Shown piece by piece: positions 1-13,000 of a stretch of DNA of 64,000 bases. Every line of letters starts with the position of its first letter. Within the stretch, counting starts at the first letter, position 1. The stretch is from assembly GCF_000002985.6 (NCBI RefSeq), contig NC_003284.9:15872001-15936000 (forward strand), given 5' to 3'. The notes beneath the pieces are model-generated. The model saw nothing but the letters and a program-made list of their open reading frames with translations, searched no databases and was not told the origin of the DNA. The stretch comes from Caenorhabditis elegans (taxonomy: Eukaryota > Nematoda > Chromadorea > Rhabditida > Rhabditidae). Position numbers and translations under genes: made by a program.

Positions 1-556
1 GCAAAGGGGGTGGGGTTCACGCTTAGACCAAAGGAGAAGGGGGGGGGGCGATGCGAAACGTGATAAGCAAACACACGTCGCCCTTTTCGTTCACCCCGCG
101 TGTTCCCTTTTTTGTGCTTTTGCTTTTTTTCGGGGTCCTTATCCTTTTGTTCAGTTCAGTTCAGTTTTTTTGTTTTTTCTCATCCTACGTGGAGAACAAG
201 CACATTGTCGTGTAATGTTCTGTTTTCTGCGCGCTGTTATGTGTTCATTCGGTCTTCAAGAACTGTTTGCTAGAGACACTTCAATGTTACATATAAGCCA
301 TTGCATAACTTTGCTTCTCTCCGTTGCAAAAAGGTCACACTTTGGAGATGGTAGAAAAGAAAAGTGTAGACTTATAAAATGTCTCTCTAGCGTCCTAGTG
401 CACTAACCACATCACCATATCTCACTACAACTTTATCGCTCTACCGCACTTTCAACCTACCCCTAAGGCCCTATCACCCCCGTGCTCCAATTTCCTAATG
501 CCCTAGCAACCAAAAATTGTTGACAAAATGTTCACATAGAAAGCCTGGCCATCAAT

Positions 557-1132
557 TTAAAAGTGGTGTGGTCGAATTTTTTATTACTTTTTTAAACATA
601 AAATAGACTGAAAACACCGAATTCCATAATGAAACTTTTTAAAAACTTATTTAAAAAATGTTATGACGGCTCAAAAAATGACCTAAAATTGGTTAAAATT
701 TGAAATCTGACCGATTTTTCAATCTCGCAGCGGCTGGAAATTTTTTTTTTGAAATCACCGTCAAATTTTAAGTATACACTGTAATTATCTTTCGATGGAC
801 GGTGAGATTTGGATTTAAAGAAATTTAAAAATCTCGCCGTCCATAGACTTTAAAATACCTAAATAAAGTTGAAAACGCAAGATAATTACACTGTAGGTTT
901 ACTCAAAATTTGACAGCGATTTCAAAAAAAAATTGTGTCCAGCCGCTGAAAAGTCGGTCAAATTTCAAATGTTAACAATTTTTAGGCCATTTGTTGAGCC
1001 GTCGTAACAACAAAAAAACACTTTTTTTTAAAAGTTTTCAAGTAGTTTTATTATGAAATTCGATGTTTTCAGACAATTTTGAGTCTAATAAAGAATAAAA
1101 AAATATAAAAATTCAACTACACCACCTTTAAT
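557..1132. mobile_element. Foldback (long inverted repeat) MITE
   Basis: The ends are near-complementary: AAGTGGTGTGGTCGAATTTT on the left and AAATTCAACTACACCACCTT on the right. Most of the interior pairs too, for example the GACGGTGAGATT and ATCTCGCCGTCC arms around 800-845. The element is therefore one long imperfect hairpin of about 576 bp with no ORF. A second, half-length relative lies at 17805-18125. It fits a non-autonomous DNA transposon; the superfamily is not established. Confidence 0.8.
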
Positions 1133-1774
1133 GTTTCAAGTCTCATGTACAACCGTCTTACTTGTTGGTAACAAACACAGACGGCCCCAGGCCAGAAATG
1201 TCACGTCGTCGCAAGTTTCTGTATGTGTTTGGTGTTTTGCAGCAGTTTGTTGGTAACGATAAACGACGTCGTCGTCACTAGCTATGGCTGGAGGGGAGAA
1301 AAGTGAAGTGGGCCCGTGGTGATGACGACACTCATCAGCAATAGCATCCTACAGTAGTTAAGGACAACATCGGTCCTCTATAGTCGTCCGCGCCAATGAC
1401 AAAACCGTCGGTAGAAATGAAATGAAGGGGGGGGGGGGTTGTTTGGGGGAGAAAAAAGGTTACACGTTTCGTTTCTTCCAATCCCGGTTGACGTTCACTC
1501 ATCAGTGTCTTCTCTTTCAATTTCGCCTCCGTCACCTTCATCCCCCTCTTTTCTACCGCTTTCTTCACGTTAATCTTTGACGTTTCAATCCATCCGATTT
1601 TGCCCCCCCCCCCCCTCTTCGGTTTCTGTCTTTTTTTTCCATGTTCTTTCTCGTCCCTGCTTCCGTTGGCTACAAGAATTAGGAGGTGGGAGAATACTTT
1701 TTTTGTAAAATTATTTCCGTTAAAAATAAATTGAAGCTATCTGCGTTAGGACACTTGATAATTTTATTTTTAAT

Positions 1775-1995
1775 GATTATACTCGGCGTTTGCCGCCAGC
1801 TTCCTACCCAAGGCTTCGCAACTTCTTGCCCAAGCCTTGCCCAAAAAATAAAAACATTTATAAGGAGTTGCCAAGACTTGGGTAAACCTTGGGCAAGAGT
1901 TGGGCGCCGCGTCAAAAATGAAAAAAGTCGTCGACTGCCTCGGCGTCCCGAGGCGTCGCCCAAGTCTTACCCAAGTCTTACCCAAGTTTTGCCTA
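1775..1995. repeat. Cluster of TTGGGTAAGACTTGGGCAAG-type repeats in inverted arrangement
   Basis: The left half carries the complement form (CTTGCCCAAGCCTTGCCC) and the middle carries the direct form (CTTGGGTAAACCTTGGGCAAGAG), then the complement again. The stretch can fold on itself. A direct-orientation relative lies at about 2700-2895. Reading frames through it are repeat-derived and not genes. Confidence 0.6.
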
Positions 1996-4389
1996 TTTCT
2001 TACCCAATTTATACCTGTGTGTTGAACTTTGATCGCATTTCCCGTTGTGCCGAAGTCTTACCTGCTGAGCCATGATGGTCGCGCGAAAAGACTAGTAAGA
2101 CTAGTAATAATATATGGTACTCATATTCTGATAGATATTTTTGAGGAAGTACCAGACATATCTGATTGATACGGTATTCTCACATACCTTATTTCATTTG
2201 TTTTCAAGTGTGATTTAAGTACAAAATGATTTAAGTACAGATTCTAAGTACAGAATTTACAGAATTACTGTTATTCATGTTTGTTTCACGTCTTTCAATT
2301 TTATAAAAGTTTACATTTCAAAGGAACAGTTCAGTCTCAGAAAAAATCTAAATTTGATGCATTGGATTGACTATTGGACTGACTAGGAGAAGAATCATCC
2401 TGAAGATAACTTTTCTTTTTATTTTTAGATAAATTATACGGTTTATTAGACAAAATGGCAATAAAAAGCAAACTTTGTTCGTACATTTTTTAAACAATGT
2501 TAGCCATCAGAGAAAAATATTTAGAATTTGCCTTTGAAGGGACTCCTGTGATTTTCCTGTTTTCATGTGTTTTCCTGAGTTTCCTGTGATTTCTTTCAAT
2601 TACATTGAAATTCCTCTATTTTAAATACAAATTACTCAAAAGACAAAATGTCGATTTACGCTAAACATGGCGCATGCGGGATTTCGGAATCTTGTTCGTT
2701 CTTTACATCTGCAAACTTGGGTAAGAAGTTGGCAAGACTTGGCTAAGACTTGGGCAAGACTCGGGCGAGGGAGTTTACACTAGAATTGTTGAAGTTGGGT
2801 AAGACTTGGGCATACTCTGGGTTAGAAGTTGGCAAGAGTTGGGTAAGAAGCTGGAAAGCCCCAAACTTGGGGAAGAAGCTGCCGGGAATTGCCGAGTAGT
2901 TTGCTAATTTGTTTTAAAAGTTTTCTTCTCTTTTTTAATCCCAGGTGCTTAATTTTTAAATTTTTCATACACTATAGCAAAAGCATATTATTGGGGTTAT
3001 TTAAGTAATGTTGCAAAATGTATTTTAATACAGTTATGACGTCATTTTTCTACATTTTTCAAATTCCTCTAAAATGGTTCGTTTTGAAGTTAGAATTTTT
3101 TGAATTCAGTTTTTGCCCAAAAAAAAGGACAGTCATTAAATGAGTGAAAAAATTGGGCAAAAATAAAAAAAATGCCCAAATTTGTGGAAAACGGATAATT
3201 TATATATGCAGAATTCAGATAATCTAGGTTTAACTCATCAAAACCAATAAAAAGTGGCAAAATTGGGCAATTTTTGTAAAAATTCCCAATTTTGAAACTC
3301 CTCTAAACAAATTGTCTAATTTTCCGACACTTGCCTAATTTTTTTTGAAAGTCTTTTTTTCCGACATAGCCCCCACAAGCTTAATTATTTTAAGACTCTT
3401 CCCACATTAATGTAAGTTGACAGCATTTTCTTCTCAATTTCTTGTTTCCGTGAATTTTTGAATTTTAAAAATTGCATAGATTAAATTCTGGAATTGTTGC
3501 ATTTTCTGCTAAAAAAAAAGAGAGAGCAAAACGTGTTGCCAATGTAAAGTTTACTTATTTCTCCTAAATGCTCAAATAACTTTTAGAAACATGACTTGTT
3601 CTCTTCCGCATTTTCAAAACGGAAATTTACAATCTTCGGGCTCGATAATTTTTTTCGATGATAATATTTTTTTAATCTGTGATTTATGCCAATTCCAAAA
3701 CTTTCACTGCTCCGTTTCAATCCAATTGATCAGATTCATCCGAGCACATTCCTGCTTTTCTCTTTTTTCTCTTTTTCTTATTGTTTGTGTTTCCCTAATA
3801 CCAACATCGCACGGATTGTTCACGTGGCTAGTAGCGGTTTTTCAATTTTTTTTCAATTGTTTTTTATCGTCTTCTCGTGTTTTTTGCAAAATATTTGAAG
3901 GTTATATGGTGGTGTTTCACATGTTTTATTATCTGATTATTATCTAATACCAGTAAGAAGAACATTTTGCTAGGTGATTTTTGAATTTTTATCCCAAGCG
4001 AAAAAAATACAAAAATTGTAATTGAAAACATTTTGAACCTGTGTGAATCAATATACAGTATATATTTTCTACTAGTGTTACACGCCATTTCTAAACTTTT
4101 CAATTCTACTCCTGATCACAGGCAAACTTTCTTTTTTTGTTGGTCCAGTTTAAAATAGTTGTAGTAGTTGTGCGTTTAAATCAATTGAAAATGATTTTAC
4201 TCTACAGGGCGGTAATTCCAACCTTGATGAAAATGGGCTCTACCTAACCTGAGTATAACAACTAAAATTTTTTGAATTCAGTACTGTTTGGAAAATTAGG
4301 AGTCGTCTTTGATTTTTAACTACGGTGAAAATTAATGTATGCTTCAAAAGCTTCGAAATTTTTCTAGATTTTCCCAAATTTTCAGCCGT

Positions 4390-4792
4390 GAAGAGTTAAA
4401 ATCTACTCCTATGGTGCCAAAATGACTAAATGTCATAATAAAACTTCTCAAAAAATTTTTCTGAACTTTTTTTTATTTACTGTCAAAAAGTGCCAATTAC
4501 TCAGTTTTCGCCACTCATCATTTTAGAAGTCTACCAAAAAATAAATGTTTTCCTAAATTTTTATAACTTAATTCTGTTTTATATATTTGGTTCAAACCAT
4601 TGTTGAGGTAGGAACATGCGACATTGCTTTGGATTTTCTCAAAAGCTCATATTTTTCAAAACTTATTTTTAATTTGTCAAAACCTTGATCGGAAATTATG
4701 AAAAATCTGAAAATTTTTAGGATTGTTTTATTTTTTTTATTTTTCACAAATTTATTTAGACAAAAAGCTCACTGACGCTACTCCACTTTTAA
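4390..4792. mobile_element. Degraded copy of the GGTGGAGTAGCGCC MITE family
   Basis: The right end (GACGCTACTCCACTTTTAAG) and interior phrases such as 'actcctatggtgccaaaatga' and 'gaaacatgcgacattgctttgg' (here diverged) match the intact copy at 8228-8661. The left terminus is eroded. Confidence 0.6.
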
Positions 4793-6659
4793 GAAGAATT
4801 TCAAAAATTTACTGTGGTAATTGTAGCATACATTTTAGCACTGTACATAGTAACAATTTCCCTGCTCTCATCTTCAAGTTAAATTAGAGTCAGCTATAAA
4901 AAGATCAAATTACACACTCCAGTTCTAGCACATTTTCTCCAAGCCTTCTTCCTGAAGCTAAACTTGAATGGGGGTCACATCAGTTCATCCATCTCGTGTT
5001 CCTTTTCTCAATCCATTTGCACGCAACGACGATAACACGAGACAGATGGACGAAAAAAGACAACGACGCGACCAAGTAAGGAATCGCGGGAATGGCTGCT
5101 TCTTGTGTTCGAACCCCCCGCGCGCGTAGCACACACACACACACATTTCACCATCATCTCACACTCACGCACCACACGCACGCACACGCAAACATACACG
5201 CACGCAATAGTTTGGGATGGGTGGGGGGGGGGGGGGGACACTGACTGGTCGAAAAACGATGAGAAACTGCCCCCCGTTGTTGACGACACGGGAGATGCTT
5301 CCCGCAAGCAAGTGGGTCCCCTTCCTCGTAAAAACCACCGATTCTGCAATTACTGCGACACTACACAACCGTGACACATACACACTTTTACCGTTTCTTA
5401 TAATTAGCCCACTGAAATACTGAAATGTGTTCTTTTTTTAAACCCAAGGTATGCATATGTTGTGATTTGACTATTTTTCTCTACATAAATTTTTTTTTAA
5501 AATTTTACCGTAGATTTTTTTTAGCTTCCAGAAAAGTTATTTCTTCAAAATTGTTTTTAATCATTTTTTACTATTAACAGTTTGGAAATTATTTTGAAAG
5601 TTCTCTGACCAATTAAATTATTTCAATTTTTTTGAAAATTTTATCGTATATCAATTAACATACACAACTACTTCCCCTGCCATTTGTCCTTACAAATATT
5701 TGTTGCATAAAACCTTAAAAAACAAACGGATGTGAGAAAAAACGCGCGCGTCAGCTGTCGGTCAAAGGTGAGATGTTGTGGATTCACCGGCGAGTGGTCA
5801 TGGATACGTGGCTGTCACGTATCTTGTTGCAGATACGCCGGGCAGCTTTTTTGTTTTTTAGTAGTTAAGGATGATTGATCATTACTCATTTTATCTCACA
5901 AATTAGTCGAGTCCTAGTATTTGTGATTGACCAAGTTTTGTTTCAACAGTGGTTATAATTTCCGTTGCAGATTTTCACAATAATACACTTAATAAAAAAT
6001 TCGGAGGTTCGCTGCAAATGCTTTGTGCCATAATTCTGATGACTAGGCGATCATCATTATTTTGAAGTACCAATCAGTAATGTAGTCTCTATTAGTCTTG
6101 CATTCCTTTTTAGAGCACTCTAGTAATTTGAATAGTTTATCAATTTTTAGATGTACATAATTTACACATGAATAAATATTTCAACTTGCTATCAGACATC
6201 CAGTTTCTAATAGCTGTGGAACCTTTTTTTTGGAAAATATTGTATGTTCATACGTATGAATTGGTATTATGGCAATTGTCCAATTCTGAAATTTTTGCCC
6301 GAAATTAAAATCATCATACACTTGTGGCGAATATGAAGTCAATTTATTAAGTTTCCAAATTAAAGGTAATTTTTATTTCAAAAGCTGTTTTACGGAGTAT
6401 CTGAAATTTGTAAAATCTAGTACGTATCTCCTCAAATTTGAAGTTCACGTGAACTGAATCCACCCGAAGCATTTTGAAATAAATATCCCTCTAAACTTGT
6501 GACAATTTTTGTGTAAAAATCTACTAATTGTATGTGATTAAAATTTTGCTAAAGTTCATTAAAAACAATTAATTTTTTAAGAAGTCAAATATTTTTGCAT
6601 AGACTTCTTGAATGCTCATTGTGCCACACTTCAAACTAAAAATTTGAACTTCCATAAGG

Positions 6660-7090
6660 TCATGCCGTCACCTTCCTCTCACAACAATATTTGAACCTTT
6701 CTTCTTCTCCTCCGTCCCCCGGCGAACTTTCAAAGAAAACTGTTTGCTCTATTTCTCTGAACGTTTGATTTTCGCTGTGTTTCTCATCTCTTCCCAGCTG
6801 CTGGTGTAGCCGTTTTCCCGTCGTTTTCGTGGGAGCTCTTGCGCTCTCGGTTCTCGCGCTGAGAGGCGTGGCTCGGAATAGTGCGTTGCTCACTGTGCGC
6901 CTTGTGTTTTTGCGCTGACACCACACATACAGTGTTGCCGTTTCTTCGTTCGCCCCCTGCTTTACTATACGTCACTTTTTGCCCTCTTTCTTTTTGTGAA
7001 AATATTTATTTTTCGTAAATTGAAAATTGTAAATTGATTGCTCTTTTTTTTTTCCCCCATTCATTTTTCACTTACGTGACTAACTTTCAG
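6660..7090 (+). promoter_or_regulatory. Putative promoter and trans-splice acceptor of the SAND gene
   Basis: Bases 6660-6960 are clearly richer in C and G than the flanking DNA. They are followed by a T-rich run and an acceptor, CTAACTTTCAG, ending at 7090, six bases before the ATG. An acceptor this close to a start codon is typical of SL1 trans-splicing in nematodes, although a cis intron from an upstream non-coding exon would look the same. No TATA box is evident. Confidence 0.5.
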
Positions 7091-7095
7091 ATATT

Positions 7096-10000
7096 ATGAC
7101 GGAATGCGGGCTTCTCATGCCACTTGAAATTAAAAAAGAGCTAGCAGAAGACCACCACCATGAAGAACCCAAAGAATCTGGAATTCCAATTTTAATTCCC
7201 AGAGAGACTGAAAACGTGTCGCCGCAGCGACGGTCGCCACAGGATACTACAGATGAAGAATTGGATTTTCAGTTGACGGGAGGTGATGGAAATGTGAATG
7301 TTTTGGCGAAAGAGGCTAGTGTTTCGTTGCCTCCAGTGATTACGGTGGGTTCAAAATTTTATATACGTAAGAATTAATTTAAAGCATTTTAATAATTTAA
7401 TTTCTTACCAGATGATTTTTTAAAACTATGTATGTACCAAAACAAAATACAACGGAAAAATTTTCAAATTTCCAAAGTTCTATTTTTTATTTTTTCCGTC
7501 GCTGCACTATGTGGAAAAACAGGATCGTACTTTTTTTGGTTACTAAATTTTAAAATATTCGTTAATAAGTTTTCATCAATATCTCCTTTAAACTAGCAAT
7601 TATATTTTCTATACATTTTATTTTTTCCAGTGCATCTTTTCTTTACCGTTCATCTTCTCCATCTCCTCCTCCCCAGTTCCATAATTGTAAAAATAGTCTA
7701 AACAGGCACAAAACGTGAGAAATCATGTGAATATCGTAGACACGAGAGCCAAAACGACTGTTTGTCCAGCACGGCGGCGGCGGCGCGACGGTCAGCCACG
7801 GACGGACGGTACGAGGACGAAAATAGTAACACGCAAATTTGCAAAGAGACTTTTCCTCGCGCGCGCGCGCTCACTACTATTGCCCCTCATGCTTTTCCCT
7901 CCCCCCTCTCGATGTTTTCACCTAGACAACGCGGGAAAACGTACGTTCCGAAATTTTTGGATATTCGAAATGGTGTGAAAGAGGGGGGGAATGAGAAAAC
8001 TATGCGGTGAAAAATGAATAATGTGAGCATGATTTTGAAAACGTATCGGACTTGAAAAGTGATAGTCAAAAACAGTTGATCTAAATCTTTTTCAGTAAAT
8101 TTTGTATTGAATTCATGGAAAAAATGCCTAGAGAAGTGGTTCCAAATCTAATTTAGACTGTAAAAAGCTCTGTAATTGGGTGCACATTGAGTCGTTTTTG
8201 AAATAGTTGAATCTAAAAAAGTTGCTCTTAAAGGTGGAGTAGCGACAGTGGGGAATGTGTTAAAACCATTTTTATGGTCCCAAAATGACCAAATATTATG
8301 GTAAAACGTTCCAAAGATTTGTTGAAAATTTTCTATTTACTGTCAAAAAGTGTCAATTACTCAGTTTGTGCCACTCATAATTTTGGAAGTCGACCGAAAA
8401 AAAAATTTTTCCACATTTTTTATACTTTAATTTGGCTTTAATTATTTGTATTAAGACATTGTAGGGGTTGAAACATGCGACATTGCTTTGAATTTCCTCA
8501 AAAGCTCATATTTTTCAAAATTTTGGCAATTTGCCAAAACTTTGATCGGAAATTATGAGAAATCTAAAATTTGTTGGAATATTTTATTATGATATTCGGT
8601 CGTTTTGAATCATTATAAGTGTATTTAGGCAAAATCTTTACTAGCGCTACTCCACCTTTAAAATCACCATAAGCCTGAAAAATGCTTCCTTTTAGAGCAT
8701 TTTTTTGGAGCTCAACAGTTTCAAGAAACAAACACGCTTAAAAACTTTTATATCGATTAAAAATATATTTTGGCAAAGCACACGAACTCGTGTACTTTTA
8801 AGCTTAATTTAGTGTGCACCGTCAAGCTCCCTGAAATTTTCGTTGTTTCTGAAAAAAAAGTCTTCCGTCTTAATTTTTGCACCGCACACGACATGACTCA
8901 GAAGCGCATCAATTTCCAAAGTACACCCAGAGTCCGAATGGTCAGTTTCTATTTTTGTTCTTCTGTCTGCCTGTTGTGTTCCAGTGAAAGCACACGGTGT
9001 CTCTCCATCTCTCGCGACGGACGCGGCGTGCGCCAGCTCGCGTACTCTCATGATCCTGACATTGGCTCATGTATTTGTTTGCCATCAAAATAGCCGGGGG
9101 GGGGGGGGGGGGCCGAACGCGTTGCTTCTATTCTTGGGGTGTGGCCTTTCAAATGCATAAAACGTGCTTTGAAACTGGACTCTCTCTCTCTCTCTCTCTA
9201 TTTCCCCGGCAGGCGACTAAGTGTGTATGTGCTACGGAAAAGCGCCGCCGCCGCCGGTGGTGGTGGTCAGCGTGAAAATAGTGGCGCTCGCGCGGCGACC
9301 CCCCACCGTCGAGAATGGTCACGCACCGCGCGACGCAAACAGTGGGCGAGCGCGAACATCATGATACTCTCGTGTTGTCTCGATTTGCTTTCCACCATCG
9401 TCCGGGACGTACACCTATTCCGAGCAGTTAACACCATGAATGTCAGGGATATCAATATTACTGTACGTTTTATAAAAATATAAGTGAAGCAGAATATCAA
9501 GTTATGAAGGTTGAGTACAGTCAATGGAGAGTCCAAAACATAAAGCAATTAAATGTTGGATTTATTGAAAATTGTTCTTCAGAGTTTTTGAAAACTGCCA
9601 AATTTCCAAAATGAATTAGACTTTTCAAGATAATTAAAGTTTTGCCGTAACTTTGATAATGTTATATATATATATATAAATGCCCCTCGGATCTGGGAGT
9701 CAGGTAAACTGCCTGGTGGTGATCCCACTGGGCATAGTTTAAGTCACGTCCTAGCCGGGGACTGTGGCCGTAAATCCAGTCGTGGATTGCTCCACTTCCC
9801 AAGGGTGAACCTAGAAGGTGAGGCCGGACTTGAGCTTGTGACCTCCAGATTTTTTGCGGCCCCCATTACCGACTGAGCTATCCTGTCCTCTTTTTTTTTT
9901 AAATTTGACTAGAATTTCAAAATCATAGAAAAAATATTAATGGTTGACTTAAAATTATGAGAATCTGAGCAATTGCCATTTTTTGTTTGCAGAGGAACAC

Positions 10001-13000
10001 TTTAAAAATGGTTGATAATATTTGAAAAGTTCTGCTATGATATTTGATCAACTTCTAAAAATCATTTTCCAGGTAAAATGCGGCACTCTAACTGCAAAAA
10101 TGGTGACAAAACTCTTCACATGTCCTGGAATCCATCAAAACTGTATACTGATCGATGGTGAAACAGAATACATTAGCCCTAAGGAATTCACTGTAAGAGC
10201 AAATAAAGACAAGCAGAAGGACTGGAAAGGGAGCATCAGAATCGGAAAGTCCAATCTTCGAACTTTAATGGAGATGCGGTCTCTCGACTTTCACGATCAC
10301 CCCAATCAGTGCTCCGCTAAGTGTCAGAGCAGGAATTATATTACACCAAAGGATCCGACTTCTGATCCATCGTTAGTTTCTTTCAAATTAAAACTGAATT
10401 TTGCATGTTTATCTTCTTATTTACAGGGGACGAAGGCGTTCTAGCACGACCAAGTTGATACCTCAAAATATGTTCTCACACATTCCGTCTGCGTTCCCAA
10501 ATGCGTCAACAAGTCTATTCACTGTACCGAAAAAAGAAACACAAATGCCAGAAGGACAGCCTACGTTAGGTGAGTCAAATGACATTTGTGTTACCAGAAA
10601 GAGACAGTATGCATGGGAAATTGATCTCAACTTGAGACAACAGTTTGAAGATTTTTGTAGTGGGAAATGTGATAAACTATTTACTGGGAATTCAAATAAG
10701 TTTGAAAAAGTTTACAAGGTGCCGTTAAAACTTTGGCACAAGTTGTTTATTTGCATATGTTATGTAGATCAGAGCTGTGCAGCAGCCGAGATTTTTGACA
10801 ACCGGCAATTGCCGAAGTTGCCGAACCAAAAAAGTTTCGGCAACCGACAAGTGCCGAAGTTGTCGAACCCTATAAATTTCGGCAACCGGCCATTGCCGAA
10901 GTTGCCGAACCCAAAAAGTTTCGGCAACTGGCAACCAGGTTTCAAGGTTTTTTTTGTTGAAATTATATTTTTGAGCGTTTTGGAAAAAAAACATGGTCGT
11001 TTTTCAGTGAAATTTTAGCATTTTTCAGGCTCTCTGAATGCTTTTCTATAAGCTACAAAATGTTTGATATTGATATCGGCAGTTGTCGAAGTTGTCGAAA
11101 AAAGTTCGGTAATTGCTAAAGTTGCCGAACCCAAAAAGTTTCGGCAACCGGCAATTGCCAAAGTTGCCGAACCCATTTTTGGCAACCGGCAACTTTTGGT
11201 TGCCCAACCTTCGGCAACTTTTTGGAACCAAGTTTCCGGTTGCCGTACAGCCCTGATGTAGATCAATTTTTTAATTGAAAAAAATTACAAACCTAGGAAA
11301 ATATGTTTTTCTTCAAACGTTATAAAATACTCTCAAAATCCGACTTAAAATTGACATTAGCCGATGATATTGCTTTTTCTCTAAGTTAACGACAATTTTC
11401 AATTGTTAATTTTATATTAAAATTGGTATATCATACAGACCGCCTAATATGTTTAGTTTAACAAACACCTTGTTTTTAAAATCTCTTAGAAAATTCTGAA
11501 ATAAAAATAATAGCTTAATAAAAATGTAATGAATATTTTCAGGTACATTATTCAAAAACCCAACCTTTTCCCGATTTGTTGCAATCAGTCAAAACATGAA
11601 GAACAACAACTTCTCAACACCATCCACCACTACGCAGCCCCCGCTATCCATGTTCCCAACAACATCGCTGAAAGAAGAAACTTCGACTTCAGTTGACGAT
11701 GTTACTACTCAACTATTACAACAACATCAGCAACAACGTGTTGCTAGCACACTTTTCCAGACAATTCCATCAGCACAGCCTTCTACATTTTGGAATACAA
11801 CTGACAATCGGTACCAGGGGAATATAGAACAACAACCACAGGAGATGTTGGCTGAAATGATAAATGCTGGACTTGGAGATAATATTATTGATATGATTGT
11901 TAACAAAATCAATAATATGCGAGAGAAGATTAAGGGGATCTCAAGTTGCTCAAATGGTGAGTATCGAATCATTTCAACTTTTCTTAAAAAGTATAATATA
12001 TATTTTCAGTGTTATTAAAAATGTTGTGCAGTTTGAACGCGGCTGACACATTTTGCAACACAATGCAAGCAATGGAGAGTTTACAAGCTGAAATTGCGAA
12101 AGAAGAGAAGCACTTGATGAAGAGCCAACCACAAGTTCACAGGTTGTCATCAGACTTCTCCTCGCTGGAGGAAGAGATACCTGGGAGAAAGAGATCCCTG
12201 GATATTTCTGCGTTGATTGGGCAGCCTCATGCGAAACGACCATCGCTTACTACATCTATGGTAAGTTTGAATTTGAAAATGGAAACTAATTTTTTTTAAA
12301 CTCTATTAATGCAGTAATTTGTAGCGTGTTGCTCAATATTGCCTTCTCATATTTCAATTACTATGTACAAAACTTTTGTTGAATATAGGAGTAATTTATT
12401 ATCTATTGACAATTAATTATATTTTCAAAAACCAAGAAAAAATTGACTTTGATAATAGGGAATTTTTGGAAAACTAAATTAGCATTTTTCATTTTAATTT
12501 TGCACCTTTTTGGCTCAACTTTCACAGAAAATATCTAAGTTTTCTTCTGTTACCGGCCTCAGCGGTCGCCGCACCGGCCTCACGGCGTCATTCGTATCAG
12601 AATGTATAGTGCGGCACGGAACCCCGAACGTGTCGGCCGCTTCAGACTACCTTTCGCACTTTATTGCACACACACAGAGCTACTGATTTCACAGCAAGCT
12701 GCGGAACTCATATCGTGTCGGCCGCTTCAAATAACTTCCTTTTGCACTTCATTGCTCACACAGCGGCGCGCGGCGTCGGCGTGAGACCTAAAAACTATTT
12801 AATACGAGTAAAATACATTTATCTGTGGATCAAAACGAATTAGAAAACGAAATTTTTAAGAAAAAACCCACTAAAAATTATGCCAATTTAAAAAAAATAA
12901 AATTTCCGATTAGCTTTCCAACCGGCTAAATTTTCCAAATTCCAGCTCGAAGACGGTCCAGAACCTCCATCAACTGTCCAACACTTGCTAACCCCAATCA

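Larger units (their letters stand above)
1..7080. other. Non-coding upstream region of the SAND gene
   Basis: I find no convincing exon here. The region holds mono-G/C runs (39-48 G, 1427-1438 G, 1603-1615 C, 5223-5237 G), a large foldback element at 557-1132, two stretches built from repeats of the type TTGGGTAAGACTTGGGCAAG (about 1775-1995 and 2700-2895), a degraded MITE at 4390-4792 and a CA-rich stretch near 5130-5210. GC content rises at about 1150-1680, 4980-5360, 5740-5850 and 6660-6960. The last of these is the best candidate for the core promoter of the gene starting at 7096. The others could be enhancers or distal promoters, but nothing in the sequence proves it. Confidence 0.6.
7345..10072. 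other. Long first intron of the SAND gene
   Basis: This 2.7-kb intron contains GC-rich islands (7765-7870 with a (GC)n run; 9230-9365 rich in CGCCGCCG and GCGCG), a run of 17 G at 9096-9112, a TC repeat at about 9179-9199, a complete MITE (8228-8661) and a minus-strand SINE (9681-9890). The islands could be internal promoters or enhancers, which is inference only. Confidence 0.6.

Noticed and set aside
1686..2075. 129-codon plus-strand open frame
   Set aside because: It runs through the TTGGGTAAGACTTGGG repeat cluster and is open in three overlapping frames on both strands, as expected for repeats without stops.
5008..5423. Several overlapping open frames in both strands
   Set aside because: They come from CA/GT dinucleotide runs and a poly-G tract; none has splice context or credible composition.
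10401..11018. 205-codon frame reading on past the third SAND exon
   Set aside because: The first part is the real exon to 10569; the rest is read-through into intron 3 and the hAT MITE (NRQLPKLPN repeats).
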